From Clostridium sp. CAG:452 (GTDB lineage: Bacteria > Bacillota > Clostridia > TANB77 > CAG-508), in contig FR893513.1 in the NCBI GenBank assembly GCA_000434035.1, positions 65,837 to 94,219 on the forward strand: a DNA stretch of 28,383 nt, in the 5' to 3' direction. Below are positions 1 through 6,996 of the stretch, piece after piece. A program made the position numbers and the translations under genes. The notes below the pieces were generated by a model. That model saw only the letters and a list, made by a program, of their open reading frames with translations, did no database searches and was not told where the DNA came from. Every line of letters starts with the position of its first letter. Within the stretch, counting starts at the first letter, position 1.

Positions 1-18
1 ACTTTGATGGATAACCAT
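1..18 (-). CDS. 5' end of a leftward gene, cut by the window edge
   Basis: Only six codons are visible (MVIHQS), so no function can be given. The start is supported by a GGAGG Shine-Dalgarno at 26-30, seven bases from the ATG, and by a consensus promoter further upstream at 104-132. The leader between promoter and start is about 80 nt. It holds a GC-richer stretch around 61-80 that could fold, but I recognise no riboswitch. Confidence 0.55.
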
Positions 19-103
19 CGGATTACCTCCTTGTATTTACAATTTCAATCTGTCTTTAACCCAAAGGGGTTTTGCGAAGGTTAAGTAAAGATTTGATAAT
101 TAT

Positions 104-132
104 ATTATACCATAATTTACATAAAAATCCAA
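104..132 (-). promoter_or_regulatory. Sigma-A promoter of the leftward gene at the window edge
   Basis: On the minus strand, -35 TTGGAT (127-132) and -10 TATAAT (104-109) are separated by 17 bp. Confidence 0.6.
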
Positions 133-162
133 CATTTTAAGTAAACGTCCTGTCCATTTTAG

Positions 163-191
163 TGCCAAGAGGGACGGGGAATTTTGGCACA
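163..191 (+). repeat. Left REP-like palindrome of the RAYT element
   Basis: This GC-rich imperfect palindrome runs from TGCCAAGAGGGACGGGG to TTGGCACA. It is the reverse complement, with one mismatch over 29 bases, of 983-1011 on the other side of the transposase gene. Weaker identity (TGT-CCATTT) extends the inverted repeat outward to about 151. GC-rich palindromes bracketing a Y1 transposase gene are typical of REP/RAYT pairs. Confidence 0.85.
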
Positions 192-240
192 AATTAAAAG
201 TTTTTATAAGAGAATATAAAATTCGACAAATTAATTAAAG

Positions 241-279
241 AAAAAATGATATAAATATTAAAGTTTATATCATTTTTTT
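241..279 (+). terminator. Terminator-like hairpin just upstream of the RAYT ribosome binding site
   Basis: A perfect 15-bp stem (241-255 with 264-278) and an 8-nt loop are followed by a run of seven T. It ends three bases before the AAGGAGG of the transposase gene, and no promoter fits between the two. Read-through transcription must therefore pass it, which would keep transposase expression low. The arrangement also fits a terminator of whatever lay upstream. Confidence 0.7.
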
Positions 280-298
280 CTAAGGAGGCAGAGTTCTT

Positions 299-979
299 AT
301 GCCTAGATATCCAAGAAATTATTTAGATACTTCATTTTTTCATGTTATGTCACAGGGAATAAATAAAAGTTATATTTTTGAAGATGAAATAGATATTAAA
401 TTCTATATAAAAAACATGTATGAAATAAAGGATAACTACAGCGTAAAAATAATAGCATATTGTATAATGAATAATCACACTCATGTATTAATAGAAACAA
501 AAACGACAGAAAATCTAAGCAAATACATGCATTGCCTTAACACTAGATATGGGTTATATTATAATAAAAAACACAAAAGGATAGGCTATGTATTTCGTGA
601 CAGATACAAAGCAGAAGGAATATATAGCGAAGAACAATTATATAATTGCATCAAATATATTTATGATAATCCAGTAAAAGCTGGAGTATGTAATAAGGCA
701 GAAGAATACGAATTCTCAAATTATAAAAAGATTAATTTTACTAATACTAGAGAATATAGCTTTATAGATATAGAAGAAGATAAAAGAGTTGTGTGCAACA
801 AACTGGTAAAAGAGTTTTTAAAAGTAAAAGAATTAAAATTAGAAGAGCTAAAATGCAATAAGACAGAATTAGGAGAACTAGTAAAAATACTGAAAAAACA
901 TAATATTTCATTTAGAATTATTTCTAATATTATTAAAATAAATAGAGAAAAAATAAGAAGAGAATATAATAAAATATAA
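299..979 (+). CDS. REP-associated tyrosine transposase (RAYT, Y1/HUH, IS200-like)
   Basis: This 226-residue protein belongs to the Y1 transposase (IS200-like) fold, in which a HUH site coordinates the metal and a tyrosine cleaves single-stranded DNA. The metal motif is NNHTHVLI (His60, His62). The tyrosine helix is LYNCIKYIYDNPVKAG (about 114-129), whose YIxDNPVKAG pattern is the RAYT signature. The C-terminal 90 residues are a lysine-rich extension. The start follows AAGGAGG (282-288) with a 10-nt spacer. The gene is bracketed by inverted REP-like palindromes (163-191, 983-1011), giving an element of about 850 bp. No second transposase gene such as tnpB is present. RAYTs are usually single-copy housekeepers of REP dispersal rather than active IS elements. 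Reading frame and motifs are intact. Confidence 0.9.
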   Translation: MPRYPRNYLDTSFFHVMSQGINKSYIFEDEIDIKFYIKNMYEIKDNYSVKIIAYCIMNNHTHVLIETKTTENLSKYMHCLNTRYGLYYNKKHKRIGYVFRDRYKAEGIYSEEQLYNCIKYIYDNPVKAGVCNKAEEYEFSNYKKINFTNTREYSFIDIEEDKRVVCNKLVKEFLKVKELKLEELKCNKTELGELVKILKKHNISFRIISNIIKINREKIRREYNKI

Positions 980-982
980 AAC

Positions 983-1011
983 TGTGCCAAAATTCCCCGT
1001 CCCTTTTGGCA
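983..1011 (-). repeat. Right REP-like palindrome of the RAYT element
   Basis: It is the inverted copy of 163-191: 28 of 29 bases match after reverse complementing. It starts four bases after the transposase stop codon. Outward similarity continues to about 1023 and therefore covers the ATG at 1016 of the next ORF, which suggests that this ORF's start was made or altered by the element. Confidence 0.85.
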
Positions 1012-1404
1012 TCAAATGGAACAAGCAATAGTGGAAAATATTACAATAATGAAAAAGAAAGTTCAAGATACACAGGAAAGTCTATTAAAGGACAATATAA
1101 GAATGAACGAGGAAATGAAGAGTTTAATGGAGAAAAATTTAAAAGAGCAATTTTACAATCTGAAGCAAGAAATGAACTCTGCAAAGAAAGAAAAGAAAGC
1201 AAAAATATTCAAAGCAAAATTGAAAACGGGATTAGTAACATTCTTGGTGGGATTATTGCTATCAGCAATATGGTTTCTAACTCGCAAGTGAATTATAAAC
1301 CAAGAAAAATTCGAGGATATAAAAGCTTATCAAAACAAGCAAAAAAAGAATATGCAAAGAAAAAAGCAAATGCCAGTAGCTTTGATTGGGAAGAAGAAAC
1401 ATGA
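1006..1404 (+). pseudogene. Probable 5'-truncated ORF abutting the RAYT element (possible relaxase C-terminus)
   Basis: The frame is open from inside the REP palindrome to 1404. It reads as a polar, lysine-rich tail ending SKQAKKEYAKKKANASSFDWEEET. The only candidate start is a TTG inside the palindrome with no ribosome binding site, so this looks like the 3' remnant of a longer gene cut by the element. Codon choice is normal for the genome throughout, including 1292-1404 where no other frame competes. A second plausible ORF (1016-1291) lies entirely inside it in another frame. Lysine-rich tails and nested small coiled-coil genes occur in relaxase (mob) genes, which is the basis of the guess. 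No relaxase catalytic motif is present. Confidence 0.35.
1016..1291 (+). CDS. Small coiled-coil protein with a C-terminal membrane anchor, nested in another frame
   Basis: The 91-residue product has a long charged helical region (about 10-68, heptad-like Leu/Ile/Met spacing) followed by one hydrophobic segment (about 72-88) and a short basic tail, a tail-anchored layout. Its ATG lies in the outer part of the REP inverted repeat and has no Shine-Dalgarno, so the native start may be lost. It overlaps the 1006-1404 frame completely. Nested coiled-coil membrane proteins of this kind are known from mobilisation operons (MbeB-type proteins inside the relaxase gene of ColE1-like plasmids). I infer a similar origin from layout, not from sequence identity. 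Confidence 0.35.
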   Translation: MEQAIVENITIMKKKVQDTQESLLKDNIRMNEEMKSLMEKNLKEQFYNLKQEMNSAKKEKKAKIFKAKLKTGLVTFLVGLLLSAIWFLTRK

Positions 1405-1422
1405 AAAAATGAACCAATAATA

Positions 1423-1451
1423 TTGTTTTACCAAATTTGTTATGCTATTAT
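1423..1451 (+). promoter_or_regulatory. Sigma-A promoter of the 1510-3306 gene pair
   Basis: TTGTTT (1423-1428) and TATTAT (1446-1451) are 17 bp apart, about 58 bp before the ATG at 1510. Confidence 0.5.
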
Positions 1452-1509
1452 AAAATTAGAATATTAGATTTCATATAAATATAAATGTATAGAATTAGGG
1501 AGAAAAAAT

Positions 1510-1956
1510 ATGATTACAAATGAATTTGCAGAAGCATCTGCTGAAATTAATGAAATATTAGGATATTTACCAACTGAATATGTAGAAAAGATACCAGCTA
1601 AATTAAGAGAGTTATTTAATAAAGTAAAAAAAGAAGATTATGTATCTAAAATAGATCCATATAAACAATTAGATGAGCAAAAATTAAAACCAAAGACTAA
1701 AACACTTTTAACAGTAATTTATAGAAGTTATTGGTGCAATGAAGAAGAAAGAGCAGAGCTTGACAAAATATTAATAGAAAACGATAAGAAATATGAAGAA
1801 GAACTAAGAGAAAGATATAACCCTGATAATATATTTAAGAAAAAAGAGATTATTGAGGAAAAAGTTGAAACAATACAAGATAATTTACCAATGGTAGTAA
1901 AAGAAAATATATTTACTAAAGTTTGGAACTTTATAAAAAACATATTAAAGAGGTAG
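1510..1956 (+). CDS. Hypothetical acidic/basic cytoplasmic protein, 148 aa
   Basis: I do not recognise the family. The protein is soluble and highly charged, and predicted to be helical. A conserved-looking core, EINEILGYLPTEYVEKIP (about 12-29), is followed by KTLLTVIYRSYWCNEEE (about 64-80). The C-terminus (FTKVWNFIKNILKR) is a short amphipathic basic helix that could touch membrane. AGGGAGA lies 7 nt upstream of the ATG. It shares a promoter (1423-1451) with the 2008-3306 gene 51 bp downstream, so the two may be functionally linked. Its place between a RAYT element and a tRNA gene suggests accessory DNA. Confidence 0.7.
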   Translation: MITNEFAEASAEINEILGYLPTEYVEKIPAKLRELFNKVKKEDYVSKIDPYKQLDEQKLKPKTKTLLTVIYRSYWCNEEERAELDKILIENDKKYEEELRERYNPDNIFKKKEIIEEKVETIQDNLPMVVKENIFTKVWNFIKNILKR

Positions 1957-2007
1957 TAAGTATAGTATTAATAAAAAAAAGAATGATAAGGAAGTGAACT
2001 TATAAAT

Positions 2008-3306
2008 ATGAAAATACAAAGTCCTTTTTCAGATAAATTAAATTTTGAAGAATATTTTAAAATGCGTTCTAAAATGTCAGATTATGATTTGGCTACTACT
2101 ACAAGAGGAAAAAAATTGAGCGATGAAGAATTAGAAATATATAAACAAAAATATGAAGAATTTAGTAAAAAATATACATTAATGGACTCAAAAGGTGGAG
2201 CTGGAATGGTTATAAAAAGTAATAGTCAACTAAGAACACCTTACAAGTTATATATGAATCCTGGATTAGCTACTTTAGAGTTTGCAGAATTGATAATGGA
2301 TAGATGTAAGGAAAAAGGCTTAGATTATTCTATAAAACTGATGACACCAGTAGAATTAAACACAAGAGGAGAAAAATTAGTATTATATGGAACGTCTGCG
2401 AAAAATATAAGTGAACTTTATGATATCTTAAATGAATTAATACAAGAAAATGATTCTATAGAATTTGGAAAACTACCAATATTTTCTGATAATATAGATG
2501 GAAAAATAGGATTTGGATATGATAATTTAGAAGCTAATATGTCATATAATACTTGGATGTCAAAAACTATTCAAAAGGCTGGGGCTAAGTTTGCTGACAC
2601 AATAACAAGTGAAGTTCCAAAGGAATATATTGGTGCTATTACTAAAAGAGTAAAACTCATAGCTTCATTGAGAGATTTTCCAGAATTACGAGAAAAATTT
2701 CGTTTATATCTAAATGAGGAATATCTAAATGCAATTAAAGATATTCCAGAAATTGAACAATTCATGACTTTAGACGATAATAATACTCATCGATTAGATA
2801 CAATAGAAACAGATGAAGAAAAGACAATTGAAATAGAAACACTAGATAATTCAACAGAACAGTTACCAGAAGGAGCAGAATGGAAATTAAATTCAAGTGG
2901 AAAGTATATATTACAAATTAAAGGAAAAGATGGTTCAAAGATGAGTTATAAAGCCGAAGTGGCAAGCAAAAAATTTGGAGTAAAAATTCCTGAAAGTCAA
3001 CTACCAGAAGGAGCACAATGGAAATTAAATTCAAGTGGAAAATATATGCTAATAATTAATGAAGATGGAGCAAAGAAGAGTTATTCAGCTGAAGTAGCTA
3101 GTAAAAAATTGGGGATAACTCCACCAATTATAAAAAATCCACAATCAGAGTCAAAATTACCAATAGCGAGGGACACTAAGAAAAGTGTAGAAAATATTGC
3201 AAGAGAAGGATTGTCTAGAGATGTACAAAAAACATCAACAGAGATAAAGGAAGGTTACAAAGAGTTAGAAAATCCTACACAAACAAAAGATATAGAAATT
3301 CAATAA
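2008..3306 (+). CDS. Unknown multidomain protein with two tandem 46-residue C-terminal repeats
   Basis: The 432-residue protein has no signal peptide or membrane segment. Residues 1-60 are charged and helical. Residues about 76-190 form one alpha/beta unit with the patterns YKLYMNPGLATLEFAELI and LVLYGTSAKNISELYDIL, then an Ile/Phe-Gly-rich strand near 165. By eye this resembles the HopA1-type effector/lyase fold (LYxNP, then VLY, then a loop), but I cannot verify it. Residues 285-330 and 331-375 are tandem repeats, each opening QLPEGAxWKLNSSGKY and closing with an SxKAEVASKK-like helix; they look like small binding modules. The tail (about 376-432) is polar and probably disordered. The ribosome binding site (AAGGAAGTGA, about 12 nt from the ATG) is weak. 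A phospho-amino-acid-related or effector-like role is possible but unproven. Confidence 0.75.
   Translation: MKIQSPFSDKLNFEEYFKMRSKMSDYDLATTTRGKKLSDEELEIYKQKYEEFSKKYTLMDSKGGAGMVIKSNSQLRTPYKLYMNPGLATLEFAELIMDRCKEKGLDYSIKLMTPVELNTRGEKLVLYGTSAKNISELYDILNELIQENDSIEFGKLPIFSDNIDGKIGFGYDNLEANMSYNTWMSKTIQKAGAKFADTITSEVPKEYIGAITKRVKLIASLRDFPELREKFRLYLNEEYLNAIKDIPEIEQFMTLDDNNTHRLDTIETDEEKTIEIETLDNSTEQLPEGAEWKLNSSGKYILQIKGKDGSKMSYKAEVASKKFGVKIPESQLPEGAQWKLNSSGKYMLIINEDGAKKSYSAEVASKKLGITPPIIKNPQSESKLPIARDTKKSVENIAREGLSRDVQKTSTEIKEGYKELENPTQTKDIEIQ
2860..3132 (+). repeat. Two tandem 138-bp coding repeats
   Basis: Codons 285-330 and 331-375 of the 2008-3306 gene are copies at both the DNA and the protein level. 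The first about 60 bases of each unit are nearly identical, with divergence growing toward the end. The unit is in frame (46 codons), consistent with domain duplication and room for copy-number variation. Confidence 0.85.
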
Positions 3307-3403
3307 TAAATCTGAATGCAGTTTTGAATGCAGTAACACAAATATAGAGAAATTTTGAAAAAGTTTGAGAAATAAAAAAAGGCTTAAAATAGCATAAAAC
3401 ATA

Positions 3404-3434
3404 AAAAATAGAGACTGTAAAAGTCTCTATTTTT
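3404..3434. terminator. Bidirectional terminator between the accessory genes and tRNA-Pro
   Basis: A perfect 13-bp stem (AAAAATAGAGACT with its complement) has a 5-nt loop (3417-3421) and is T-rich on either strand. It directly abuts the encoded CCA end of tRNA-Pro. Confidence 0.85.
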
Positions 3435-3509
3435 GGTCGGGGTGACACGAATCGAACGTGCTACCTCATGGTCCCAAACCACGCGCTCTACCAAATGAGC
3501 TACACCCCG
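3434..3509 (-). tRNA. tRNA-Pro(TGG), CCA encoded
   Basis: This is a complete 76-nt cloverleaf on the minus strand. The acceptor stem CGGGGTG pairs with CACCCCG. The anticodon loop TTTGGGA is closed by CGTGG/CCATG (one mismatch-free 5-bp stem), and the T-loop is TTCGATT. Discriminator A and CCA are templated. The 3' end faces the accessory region 1-3430, a common layout for tRNA-targeted integration, but I see no second copy of the tRNA end in this window. Confidence 0.97.
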
Positions 3510-3536
3510 AAGTACTTAAAAATCACGTGCTTATAA

Positions 3537-3565
3537 ATAATAGCACATTTTTTTTTGCAATGCAA
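3537..3565 (-). promoter_or_regulatory. Promoter of tRNA-Pro
   Basis: On the minus strand, TTGCAT (3560-3565) and TATTAT (3537-3542) are 17 bp apart. The -10 ends 28 bp before the tRNA 5' end. Confidence 0.6.
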
Positions 3566-3572
3566 GAGTTTT

Positions 3573-4211
3573 TTACAAAAATTTAAGTAAACCGATTAAA
3601 ATTAATAATATTCCAGAAATAAATGACCATACATTATCATTTATTTTAAAAGAATTTTTCAATTCTTTACCTATAAAATTTCCAAAAGAAATAAATAGTA
3701 GTTGAAAAAAAGCAACAAGTAAAGGAAATAAATATGAGCTTATATTTAACATACTACTTCCAATACCTACACAAAGTGAATCAAGAGAAAGAGCAGTTCC
3801 TAAATATAATGCTTCTTTTGAACTTATAGTATTTGATTTATCAAAATCAGAAGAAATTGGGTCTTTAATTATTTGAATTGTTATTCCAAGCCATTTTATA
3901 AAAAAGTTATATTTTTTCTGACCTTTTAAAGACTTTTTAGTACTTCCATTTTTGCTTAAACTTTGAAAGACAAAAACAATTCCCATTGCAACTAATATTA
4001 AGCAACCTAAAAGATTAGCAAAAAAAGGAGAAAATATTCTAGATATAACTTTTCCAAAGTTTATAGAGATAATTGTAACTATTAATGAAATAGTAAATAA
4101 AATTAATTTCGACCAATTAGTAATTTTAGTATTTTTTATTCCATAAGTGATTCCAATACCAAAAGAATCAATGCTTACAGAAAGAGCGAGAACAATGCAA
4201 TTTAAAATCAT
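3573..4211 (-). CDS. ytaF: YtaF-like sporulation membrane protein (MntP/LysE-type fold)
   Basis: A 212-residue membrane protein of the MntP-related family with about six hydrophobic segments. It opens MILNCIVLALSVSIDSFGIGITYG. The second half repeats the pattern as ALYLGTALSLDSLCVGIGSS. The paired SxDSFGIG/SLDSLCVGIG motifs, each with a membrane-embedded Asp, characterise the family. The conserved first half, cytoplasmic lysine-rich loop and split halves match YtaF, made during sporulation in Bacillus, rather than the Mn exporter MntP, but substrate and role are not established. I chose the ATG at 4211 behind GGTGGTGAAG. The upstream in-frame extension (MYYVYYGGEV) would place the Shine-Dalgarno inside the coding sequence. 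Confidence 0.8.
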   Translation of the reverse strand: MILNCIVLALSVSIDSFGIGITYGIKNTKITNWSKLILFTISLIVTIISINFGKVISRIFSPFFANLLGCLILVAMGIVFVFQSLSKNGSTKKSLKGQKKYNFFIKWLGITIQIIKDPISSDFDKSNTISSKEALYLGTALSLDSLCVGIGSSMLNISSYLFPLLVAFFQLLFISFGNFIGKELKNSFKINDNVWSFISGILLILIGLLKFL

Positions 4212-4225
4212 AACTTCACCACCAT

Positions 4226-4254
4226 AGTATACATAATACATTATATGAAAGCAA
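4226..4254 (-). promoter_or_regulatory. Possible promoter of ytaF
   Basis: On the minus strand, TTGCTT (4249-4254) and TATACT (4226-4231) are 17 bp apart. The start point would lie only about 8 nt before the ATG at 4211, so the leader would be very short. An upstream TATAAT (about 4239-4244) is an alternative. Confidence 0.4.
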
Positions 4255-4288
4255 TATATTTTGTGATATAAGAAAATTAAGATAAAAG

Positions 4289-4317
4289 TTTACAATTTAC
4301 ATAAAATCTGATATAAT
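4289..4317 (+). promoter_or_regulatory. Promoter of the adenine deaminase gene
   Basis: TTTACA (4289-4294), a 17-bp spacer and TATAAT (4312-4317), with TG of an extended -10 one base upstream. The leader to the ATG at 4354 is about 30 nt, too short for a purine riboswitch. Confidence 0.75.
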
Positions 4318-4353
4318 CAAAGAGTTGAAAAAATAAAAAAAAAGAGGGATATT

Positions 4354-6111
4354 ATGCAAAAGGTAGATTTAGTATTAAGAAATGCAAAATATTTAGATGC
4401 GGACAAAAGAGAATTTGTAGAAGGAGATATAGCAATAAAGGATGGCAAAATTATTGGAATAAATGGGAATTTTTCTGGAAAGGAAGAGAAAGATTTAACA
4501 GGTAAGTACATAACACCAGGATTTATAGATGGTCATATACACTTGGAGAGTTCTGTAATTTCACCAGAAGATTTTGCAAAAATAGCAAGTATACATGGAA
4601 CAACAGCAGTAGTTACAGATCCACACGAAATAGCAAATGTATGTGGAATAGATGGAATAAAATATATGTTAGAAAAGACTAAAAACTTACCTATATCTGT
4701 ATATGCAATGGTTTCATCTTGTGTGCCAGCAACAGAGTTTGATGAATCGTTTGCAAATTTGGATAGTGAAGCAACAAAAAAATGCTTTGACTTAGACCCA
4801 GATAGAATATTAGGATTAGCAGAAATGATGAATTTCCCAGGAGTTATATTTAAAAATCCAGAAGTTTTAGCAAAAATAGAAATAGCAAAAAAATTGGGAA
4901 AAAGAGTAGATGGACATGCACCTGGTTTAACAGGCGAAGATCTAAAAAAATATATCTCAGCAGGAATAGAATCAGATCACGAATGTAGCACAATTGAAGA
5001 GGCAATAGAAAAAATAAATGTAGCAAAAGAACTAGGTCAAGAATTTTATATTATGATAAGACAAGGAACAGCAGCAAAAAATCTAGAGGCATTAGCAAAA
5101 TTAATGAATATGCCAGAATACAGAGATTGCTGTATGTTTTCAACAGATGACAAACATCCAGAAGAATTAAAAAATGAAGGCCATATTGATTCTATTATAA
5201 GAAAAGCAATAAGTTTAGGAGTAAAACCAGAAGATGCATATATTACAGCAACAAAAAATGCTGCAGAGTACTTTGGATTAGAAAGTTTAGGAAAAATAGA
5301 AGTTGGTAGACAAGCAGATTTAGCTGTTTTAGATGATATAAAATCAGTAGAAATAAATTCTGTATATAAAAACGGAGAAGAAATGACAAGTGAAAGATTA
5401 AAAGAGTGGACTAAAAATGAAGTGGAAGAAGGACTAGAGGAAAGAGTAAGAAATTCAATAAACATGAGAGAAGTTACAGCAGAAGACATTAGTTGCAAAG
5501 GACAAGCAAAACAAGTAATTGGATTGGTTCCAGGAGAAATTATAACAACAGATGCTGGTGTAGCAAAAGATTATGATTTGGAAAATGATATTATAAAAGT
5601 AGTTGTAATAGAATCACATAAGGGAACAATGCATATGGGAACTGCATATTTAAAAGGTATGGGATTAAAAAAAGGAGCTGTTGGCACAACAGTTGCACAT
5701 GATTCACATTATATGATACTTGCAGGAACAAATGACGAAGATATAGCAAAAGCAGCAAATGAAATTGCTAAAATGCAAGGTGGAAAAATATATGTAGAAA
5801 ATGGAGAAGTAAAAGCAAGTTTAGCATTACCAATAGCAGGATTAATGACAGATGAAAATCCGAATACTGTAATTAAAAAAATGGAAGCATTAAAGGAAAA
5901 TGCACAAGTAAAAGAAGGAATAGATCCATATATGAATTTATCATTTGTAAGTCTTGCGGTAATAGGCGATGTTAGATTATTACCAGGTGGACCATTTAAT
6001 GTTAAAGAATGGAGAATGATAACACCAGAAGAATTAGAACAAAGATATAAAGAGCAAGGAGAAGGGAAAAAAACAGGTGCAACTCAGTCAGATGATGGAG
6101 AAACTAGATAA
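4354..6111 (+). CDS. ade: Adenine deaminase
   Basis: A full-length 585-residue amidohydrolase-superfamily enzyme that deaminates adenine to hypoxanthine for purine salvage in the cytoplasm. Metal-binding motifs are GFIDGHIHLESS (His61, His63) and TDPHEIANV (His91), followed by DGHAPG (about 188-193), the SDHE segment and FSTDDKHPEEL (Ser263-His268). The C-terminal domain carries IESHKGTMHMG and VAHDSHYMI, typical of bacterial adenine deaminases. The start is set by AGAGGG 6 nt before the ATG. It stands alone between its own promoter (4289-4317) and terminator (6121-6150). The last 15 residues are polar and variable. Confidence 0.97.
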   Translation: MQKVDLVLRNAKYLDADKREFVEGDIAIKDGKIIGINGNFSGKEEKDLTGKYITPGFIDGHIHLESSVISPEDFAKIASIHGTTAVVTDPHEIANVCGIDGIKYMLEKTKNLPISVYAMVSSCVPATEFDESFANLDSEATKKCFDLDPDRILGLAEMMNFPGVIFKNPEVLAKIEIAKKLGKRVDGHAPGLTGEDLKKYISAGIESDHECSTIEEAIEKINVAKELGQEFYIMIRQGTAAKNLEALAKLMNMPEYRDCCMFSTDDKHPEELKNEGHIDSIIRKAISLGVKPEDAYITATKNAAEYFGLESLGKIEVGRQADLAVLDDIKSVEINSVYKNGEEMTSERLKEWTKNEVEEGLEERVRNSINMREVTAEDISCKGQAKQVIGLVPGEIITTDAGVAKDYDLENDIIKVVVIESHKGTMHMGTAYLKGMGLKKGAVGTTVAHDSHYMILAGTNDEDIAKAANEIAKMQGGKIYVENGEVKASLALPIAGLMTDENPNTVIKKMEALKENAQVKEGIDPYMNLSFVSLAVIGDVRLLPGGPFNVKEWRMITPEELEQRYKEQGEGKKTGATQSDDGETR

Positions 6112-6120
6112 AAGCAACAA

Positions 6121-6150
6121 AAAAGTGGCGGAAATTTCTGCCATTTTTTT
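6121..6150 (+). terminator. Terminator of ade
   Basis: The AAAAGTGGCG...TGCCATTTTTTT hairpin (GGAAATTTCT tip) with a T-run begins ten bases after the ade stop codon. Confidence 0.8.
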
Positions 6151-6151
6151 A

Positions 6152-6180
6152 TTGAAAAATAAAAAATAAAATAATATAAT
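6152..6180 (+). promoter_or_regulatory. Promoter of the 6213 gene
   Basis: TTGAAA (6152-6157) and TATAAT (6175-6180) are 17 bp apart, within an A-rich stretch immediately after the ade terminator. Confidence 0.6.
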
Positions 6181-6212
6181 TACTGTATAAAAATAAATGG
6201 GGAGGAAAAGAA

Positions 6213-6950
6213 ATGAAAGAAGAAAAAAACATAAAAGTTAGATTGGGGACTGTAATTTGTTTAGTAATAATTATTCTATTATTACTTGCTATGTATTTTA
6301 TGTACTATTATGGAATTGCTGATAAAAATAAAAAAATAAGCAGTTTAGAAAAAGAAAAAATGACGCTCCAATCTAAAAAAAGTTTAGTAGAGACAGCAAC
6401 AGATGTTAATAATGAAAACAGTCAAAAAACAGAAAATGCTAAAGAAGTAAATTTAAATGGCAAAAAACACACAGTAGATTTTATATGCGACACCAATGGA
6501 GAAGAAGAGATAAAGTCAGAAAGTATTACAATAATGTATGATGGACAAAAAATAAAAACATTTATAACGTCAGTATTTAATGAAGAGATTCCACAAGTAT
6601 ATACGATAATTGGAGATGACAACAAAACGCAAAACTTATTAATAAAATTATCAACATATACACCAACTTCGAAAAAAGACTATTTTTGCTTTGTTAACGA
6701 AAAAGGAGAAATATTAGGAATTGTTTCAAGAGACGATGCAACAAGTATAAGTTATAATGGAGAAACACTATCATATGAGATTAATAATAATAGCTTAATT
6801 TACTATGAACCAACGTATTTAGATCGTAGTAATAAAAATGAGTGCGCAGTAATAAAATATGAAATTACATGTGGAGAAAATGAATTAAATAGTAATATTT
6901 TAAAAGCATATACATATGAAGAAGTAACAATGGCAGGTGCATGGAGATAA
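6213..6950 (+). CDS. Membrane-anchored extracytoplasmic protein of unknown function, 245 aa
   Basis: One N-terminal membrane segment (about 13-34) is followed by a short coiled-coil stretch (about 38-57), a polar linker and a roughly 160-residue beta-rich domain that should lie outside the cell. The domain ends with a hydroxyl-rich strand and the tail YEEVTMAGAWR. No catalytic motif or lipobox is visible. The single transcription unit has GGGGAGG before the ATG and a strong terminator at 6956-6975. Several other genes in the window (13172, 15423, 15979) have the same layout without obvious similarity. Confidence 0.75.
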   Translation: MKEEKNIKVRLGTVICLVIIILLLLAMYFMYYYGIADKNKKISSLEKEKMTLQSKKSLVETATDVNNENSQKTENAKEVNLNGKKHTVDFICDTNGEEEIKSESITIMYDGQKIKTFITSVFNEEIPQVYTIIGDDNKTQNLLIKLSTYTPTSKKDYFCFVNEKGEILGIVSRDDATSISYNGETLSYEINNNSLIYYEPTYLDRSNKNECAVIKYEITCGENELNSNILKAYTYEEVTMAGAWR

Positions 6951-6955
6951 TTTAA

Positions 6956-6975
6956 GCGGACAGGATTCTGTCCGC
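6956..6975. terminator. Hairpin between convergent genes
   Basis: A perfect 8-bp GC-rich stem, GCGGACAG/CTGTCCGC, with a GATT loop lies between the convergent 6213 gene and the histidine kinase gene. The T-tract is poor on both strands, so termination may be partial. Confidence 0.6.
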
Positions 6976-6996
6976 TATTATAGTGTTTGAAATAAT

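Noticed and set aside
3434..3509. tRNA-Pro as an attachment site for an integrated element covering 1-3430
   Set aside because: No integrase gene and no second copy of the tRNA 3' end could be found in the window.
3525..3557. Hairpin GTGCT/AGCAC followed by nine T on the + strand as a terminator
   Set aside because: No + strand gene ends there. The T-run is better explained as the spacer of the tRNA-Pro promoter on the minus strand.
4242..4353. Purine riboswitch in front of adenine deaminase
   Set aside because: A consensus promoter at 4289-4317 leaves a leader of about 30 nt, which cannot hold the aptamer, and no conserved riboswitch core is present.
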